Positions 58,430 to 64,000 of a stretch of 64,000 nucleotides of DNA are shown here, one piece after another. Origin of the DNA: Odontesthes bonariensis (Eukaryota > Chordata > Actinopteri > Atheriniformes > Atherinopsidae). The stretch lies in the NCBI RefSeq assembly GCF_027942865.1, contig NC_134526.1, forward strand, positions 3,340,470-3,404,469. The letters run 5' to 3'. The notes under the pieces were generated by a model. That model saw only the letters and a program-made list of their open reading frames with translations, did not search any database and was not told where the DNA came from. Position 1 is the first letter of the stretch, and the number at the start of each line of letters is the position of its first letter. A program made the position numbers and the translations under genes.

Positions 58430-58617
58430 ATCTGAATCCAATTGGCTGATTGCTATGTCAATCAAAATGACCTGGTCTGTGATTGGCTCTCATCATTAAA
58501 GACTCGGAAGTGTCATTTTTGGACTTGAGCAAAACTTCGGCATATTTCGAGCGGCGGTGGCTGGGAGCTGATTCATAACTTTCGGGACGAAATGGCCACC
58601 ACAAAGCAGTAAAACAG
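58430..58617 (+). promoter_or_regulatory. candidate promoter and 5' exon of an unidentified plus-strand gene
   Basis: CCAATTGG at 58438-58445 and ATTGG at 58482-58486 precede a GC-richer stretch that ends AAAACAG followed by GTACGA, a plausible donor at 58618. The only ATG in it opens a six-codon uORF (MATTKQ, stop). No downstream coding exon is recognisable before 64000, so the gene identity is unknown. Confidence 0.35.
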
Positions 58618-61205
58618 GTACGACTGTTAAGTTGTGGACATTTTTGTTTAGTGGATCACAGTAGCCTGTGTTTTCTGCCGTAAAGGGGGTGTTGTTGGCT
58701 GCCCTCTCAAGCATGATCCGAGTTTCATTGTTTTTCTTTTACCACAACAAGCTAGCTCCGGCTTTCCTTATGTCTTACATTTTGAGAAGTGGATGGCAGA
58801 TTCCACTGAAACGCATCCATAACTTAAATATCACAAATACCGACCCTATTTTTCTCTTACAATCTCATCTGCAGTCGACAGTTAACTTATTTTTGTATTC
58901 TTTGTAGGCTTTTATAGTTCGTCTGTTACGCTCATCATCTCCTACTAAAGTACTCCCCAACGAGCAGTTTCAACTGTTCATGGGTAATGTTGGGACTTTT
59001 CGAAAAAAAAAAAAATGATGCCGAATTTTCCAACACACTTCACTTATTTGAAAATACTATAAGTTATTTTATTATGAGGTATCTGGGTCTAAAGGCCGTA
59101 GCGCGAACTTAAAAATATGACATTCTTTAACGGAGTTCAGGTGAAGTTTCTTCTACACCCCATGTAAATGGGAATAACCAGAGCTACAGCCACGAATTCT
59201 ACTTTTCTCAACCCTTCAACACTAAAATATAATAAATTAAAACGCGTAAGTGTTCTATTATTATATTTGGCACGTTATTGCTCATTTTCAGATGACTTGC
59301 TGTAATTGTTGTGGGCGAGGGGTTAACTTGATGATAAAAAAAACTTCCAAATTACGGAAGTTGTTGTGCGCGAGTTTAGACATGTCTGATGTCTCCTGTT
59401 GTCTTGTTTCGTCAGTGGTATGCACTAATAATAATTGTGTTTGCGCTTGAGTGTCTCTCATAGCTCTCCTGTTAGTCAGAACATTTTGCAGAACTTATTT
59501 ATGGTGACAAATGTAAATTGAGACGTGTTAATTATAACTGTGAGACTGTTCAAGGACTTAATAAAAACACTTTTTTTTGTGCTTTGCAAGTTGAGGTTCA
59601 TTTGGCAACTTATGCAAAGTATGTTACAACACAACTGTTGGGCTGTGAGAGACACAGCGAGCAGATTCTGCCTCACACTGAGCTGCTGTGCCTCTTTCCT
59701 TCATGCTTTTGTCACATTTTTCTCTGACTAACGCTCTGTGAGACCTGTGAAAGTGGGCCATCACTCCGTGCAGTTTGACCTAAATATTCGGTGCTGAATT
59801 TACTGGCCGCACGCCAGAGGAATAAGAGCAGAAGATTCACCCGTTTGTTGCCTGCCACACCTGCATCGTAACACATACACAAGAGGTTTTCTGTTCATGG
59901 AAACTTGACCTTTTACTTGGTAGAAAAAAAAACAGCCTTTACTGGGATTATATCTGCGAGGAAGAAGAGATTAAAGCAACAGGATTAAATGAAAGTCCAG
60001 CTTGCTGGTCAGAATATGTGCAACTTAATCATGAGTGGTGGTTTTAAGGCTCTTGTGGCGTTTTGTTGGCAGAATAAAGGGAGTGTGAGGGTGTAGCAGT
60101 GGGTGTTGTTTAAGTCAAAGTGACTGAGGGAGCGCGTGCCTGCATAACTGCAGCGCCACATTTACATTCATGTGCGCATAAATGCATAAACTGGAGTTTT
60201 GGGACAATTCATTTAGTGTATTTCAGGACGTTTTAATGTCAGCAGAGAATATGTTGACGTCTCATTTACTGTTTTAAATCCCTTTGAACGAAGCGGACTG
60301 GATCTAATTAGTTGCAGTTTCTCAGGAAGTTTCCCAAACAGTAACTGAACATTATCCGCCGGTTCGTGTGGTTTTCTCTTCTTTTAATTCGTGTACGTGG
60401 ACACAAAAGTGAGCGCACGGAGGAATAGTCTCATAATGATTCACGAAACAGCATCAAAAGGAGCGTTTAACCAAATTAGAAGTTGTTGTCCTGTCCCCTA
60501 CAATCAAGACATTTCTACAAGAACTTCTGTTTTGTGGTTATTTAATGTTGAATTTTCACAACCCAACGTGCTGCTCTGTGGGTTTATAGTCAAAAGACAT
60601 TAAAAATCTTTATATTAAACAAGACAGAGGCACAAATATTCATTGATTAGTTGGTAGTTGTGTTCATTTGATCATAAAACCAGTTAAACAGAGCTTGGGA
60701 CTTGTGTCGGATTGTGTTGAACATCCCAGTTAACTGTTGGATGACACATTTTTCTCCTCTAATGTCGCCCCTCCCTGCAGCGCACGGTGTTCTGCAGCTG
60801 CTGAGAGTCACAGCGGAGTTAAAAGGTTATATTGGGTTGGATGGGACTCGGTCCTGAGGCATGCCACCACCCTCCTCCACCCTCCTACCTCTTAGAAAGC
60901 ATGTTTCAGTCGTGCAGCATCACTTCTCATGTCGGGATTTTAAATGGCAGACAGGCAATCGGCCATTTTTGGAGCCCAGAAAGTTTTGTAGATTTAAGAT
61001 TTTTGAGCCGGCTCGGTAGTTAAAGTTCGGTGTCTGCGAGGCCAGGTTCGAGCTGCTTTGCAGCTGCGAGGGATCTGGATTTTTTGGCGTGATGTCTATT
61101 TCACTCGTGGCGTGAGCGTCAGGGAAGCGTTTCTCAGCAAAACAGATGGTAGAAACCATGTGTTGGTCATCATACTGACCTGATATCAGCCTCTAACAGT
61201 GAGTA
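58618..61205. other. presumed intron or intergenic, unique sequence
   Basis: No conserved exon. A short segment near 60781-60825 lies between a good acceptor (CCTCCCTGCAG) and a weak donor (AAAAG/GTTATA) and could be a non-coding exon; this is speculative. Confidence 0.35.
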
Positions 61206-61684
61206 CACTGAAAAAAAACAACTCATAAGATTTACTTAAAAAACCCTTTGTAAGTATTTGCACTCAAATGATTTAAGTAATATTTACTTAATTACATCTA
61301 AGTTTTAAGTTATATTTATTTAAACAAATGAAGTAAAGTCTACTTGTTTTTCATAGGCAGCAACATAATTTTACCCTAAATTTTAAGTAAATGTTATATA
61401 TCTGTAGTATTTGCTGTTATGAAGTAACTTAGTAGATTTTAACGATACACTTTCAGAGTAAAGTTTATGTAGTATTTATGTACATACAACTATTAAACAT
61501 TTAAATAGTATGAGGAAACCAAAGTAAAACTTACTCTTCCCCCATAATTCATGTTATTACGTTAATAAAATGTTTAATTTTACTTAAGAAGCTCGAGTTC
61601 TTACCGAATCTTAAAAATACAAGGTAGAACTATGACAGTTACTCTGATAGAGTTTACTTCACCAAAAAATCACTTTTTTCAGTG
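61206..61684. mobile_element. MITE with CACTGAAAAAA inverted ends, TA target site
   Basis: CACTGAAAAAA and TTTTTTCAGTG, with TA at 61204-61205 and 61685-61686. 479 bp, rich in AAGTAA-type subterminal repeats, no ORF. Confidence 0.88.
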
Positions 61685-61689
61685 TAGAA

Positions 61690-64000
61690 AACATCTCAGA
61701 GACACTGAGAGATCCAGTTTACCCGTTCTGATCTCATTTTACAGCTTTTTGAGTCGCATAAACTACAGATTACACAAAACTCTGCGTGTTTATGTTCATT
61801 AACATAGCAGGTAGCTGCTGCCGCAGCAGAGAGGTTGTTGAAGCCACGACGCGGTAATTCAGAAGAGCACAAGATGCCAGCCTCGTGGGATATTTCCATT
61901 TTCCGGTGGATTTCTGAGCCTAAACTTTCAGCTTGGACTGAAAGACTGATGAGATGTGTTGAGCTCACGATCCCTCTTCAGCCCTCAAATTGGACAGAGT
62001 GGCTTGCCTGAACATCGGAGAAAGATTCTAACCCGTCTAACATGTTAAATAGTCCGAGGTGAAAGAGATCCGTCCATCTGTTGGCTGCCTTTGCTGGAGG
62101 TTGCAGTTGGAGATTTGAGTCATTCAGAGGATTTGGCAGCTCGTTCTGGTTGAGAATCTGGATTTTTTTTTTTCCGTAGTACAGTGGCTCTTATCGGATA
62201 AAAACACTGGTTTTATAGTTCCGATGCCAAATTTACTGTAGTGTTATGCAAGAAGCTGCCCTGGACCGCGCAGGACTCGCGCAGGCTGTGTTTGGCTGAA
62301 GGCCTTTTAGCGATTTCCTCTTGAGATAGAATAGAATAGAATAGAATAGAAAAGTACTTTATTTATTCAAATTCGTCACTTAAGTGAGAAAATATGATTT
62401 CTGTGAGGAATTAGTTGCACTTGTGTTAGCTCCACCAGTGAAATGATGTTGTTTGTTAGCATGTTTTCACAGTTTTAGAGGAGGTAAACCAAGTAGAAGC
62501 CTGTGATCTGTTCAGATGCTGTAAAGGAAGCGTGGCCGACCGCAGCGGAGCGTTTTCAGATCTGAGTGACTGTGACAGAGTCTAATACGCCTGCTGTGTA
62601 AGATTAAGACTCCTTCCAAACATATTGATGTGTTTTCATCATAAGTTACTTATTTATAAAACGAAAGTCTGGAGATAAATCACCTGAAAAGGGAGGAAGA
62701 GGATTTTAAACTATCGCAGTTTGCTTGTGATTTAGATGCAAAGCTGAGATGAAATGATGGTGAAGTTGGAGTTTCATAAGTTCTCCGACAGGAAGATGTT
62801 TATGTGTCGAAAGGAAACTCGTTTTTAGCTTCAGTTTCATTCCGCCTGCAGAGTTTTAGGTGCTGTGGACAGGTACAGTTCAACATTTCTGCCAGTTTTT
62901 GGGGGGATAATCGTGCCGTATATATTTCTGTATCTTGTAGTAAGGTTGAACATATACTGTTGGGATTATTCCTGAGTCATTATGCTGCAGAAGACATTTT
63001 GAGGTGGCGTAATGAAGTTAAATCTGTGACATTAAGGCTGATGGAGCTGCTGTTGACGTGGCTTTGTTCCACGTTTTATCTTTTTCCTGTACAGTCGCCG
63101 GCTTTGACATTAACACGCTGCCAAAATAACCAAAAAACAGCGAGCGGCCGCGTTTATTTTGGTGACATTTGAGAATATATTTTAAGGTTACAGGCTGATA
63201 AGCAGTGATCCAGACCCGGGTAGTTTGGGCTGCTGTAGCTGAGCGGCAGGCTTGGCAGCATCAGGAAGTGGTTTGTCGTTGCCACACATCCTCTATCAGT
63301 CGCAGCGCTCTGCAGGTTGTGTTTGCCTTTAGACATGACGTTCTGTATCAGTACTGTGGTGCAGTGTTGTCTTCACATGTTTAAATCATGGTGACTCAAC
63401 AGAGAAATATTACAGAAAGATAATTCCCTCATTTGTAAGAAGTATTTATGTATTTATAAGAAGCTTGAACTAGATATTCTTTAATATTTTAACTGTAAAA
63501 ACAGCTTTATTAATCAGCGACTCATTTAAGATGGAATGGAGACTTCTATATGAAATGTGTTTTAGAGGATGTGTGTTTATTCAGTCGAGTTGTCCCAGCT
63601 TTAGGTTGTAATCCACGACACCGACCCTTCATTTTATGACCTGTTTTGGCTTTAAATCAGCCGAGGAGATCGTGCGGTTGGCTCAGTTTGGCTTTTGACC
63701 AGCAGGATGGATTTGTGTGAAAGGTTTTCAGAGGTCGAGCCATCATTGTTTTATTCAGCCTTTGCAGAGGTTTGCAGGCTTTTGCTCGTAGATGTTTAAG
63801 TTGAAGGAAAAAAGCTGTGTTTTTGCATCAGTTAACGCTTCCTCATCCATATTACGACTAAAAACCACAGCCGGTGTTTGGTGGTTTTGGTAAAACTGCA
63901 CATGATCCGGCTCTCCACCAAATTTAATCACATTTGCCTTTGCAGTTTTTGTGTAATCTTGTAAAACAAACAAAAAAACATTAATGAACACAGGCTTCCA
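61690..64000. other. presumed intron or intergenic, unique sequence
   Basis: No coding exon recognised. A pentanucleotide AATAG run (62325-62350) leads into ACTTTATTTATTCAAATTCG, a LINE-tail remnant. Confidence 0.4.

Noticed and set aside
60781..60825. Possible 45-bp non-coding exon between CCTCCCTGCAG and GTTATA
   Set aside because: The acceptor is good, but the donor is weak and nothing else supports it; kept only as a remark.
62804..63172. 122-codon plus-strand ORF near the right edge
   Set aside because: No motif, no splice partners, and low-complexity composition.
63755..63991. Minus-strand ORF at the right edge (MFINVFLFVLQ...)
   Set aside because: Looks like chance; no family match that I recognise and the edge cuts its context.

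Overview
The window is vertebrate nuclear DNA, almost certainly from a ray-finned (teleost) fish. The evidence is three intron-containing genes with GT-AG junctions, several low-copy families typical of teleost genomes (Tc1/mariner, hAT, Harbinger, L2/L1/RTE-type LINEs, a tRNA-type SINE) and microsatellites. The gene order matches human 16p13.11 (MYH11, NDE1, MPV17L). There are no operons, CRISPR arrays or phage.

Layout. (1) 1-20.1 kb, plus strand: the 3' two thirds of a smooth-muscle/non-muscle class II myosin heavy chain gene (myh11-like). 24 exons join in one frame to encode about 1,250 residues, from the converter through the IQ motifs and the whole rod to a stop at 20104-20106. (2) 20.1-22.9 kb: convergent 3' ends of myh11 and nde1, plus a copied piece of a myh11 intron. 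(3) 22.9-37.4 kb, minus strand: a complete nde1 gene; 8 coding exons give 343 aa, with a candidate promoter near 38.7 kb. (4) 37.4-52.6 kb: gene-poor, mostly transposon remains. It includes an 891-bp near-perfect hairpin element and a Tc1 element carrying a nested TTAA-flanked MITE. (5) 52.6-55.7 kb, minus strand: complete mpv17l, 4 exons, 207 aa. (6) 55.7-64 kb: no recognisable coding exon. A CCAAT-box region at 58.4-58.6 kb may be the promoter and first exon of a further plus-strand gene outside the window.

The three genes act separately: myosin II heavy chain in contractile filaments, Nde1 as a dynein/LIS1 adaptor in mitosis and neurogenesis, and Mpv17l as a small membrane protein of mitochondria or peroxisomes. 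What links them is conserved synteny. I found no new enzymatic or defence system. The most informative observations are structural: tail-to-tail 3' ends with facing poly(A) signals, an intron-to-intergenic duplication that preserves a retroposon empty site, several complete transposons with readable target-site duplications, a 12-fold 75-bp amplification inside a dead transposase, and a long-armed hairpin MITE.
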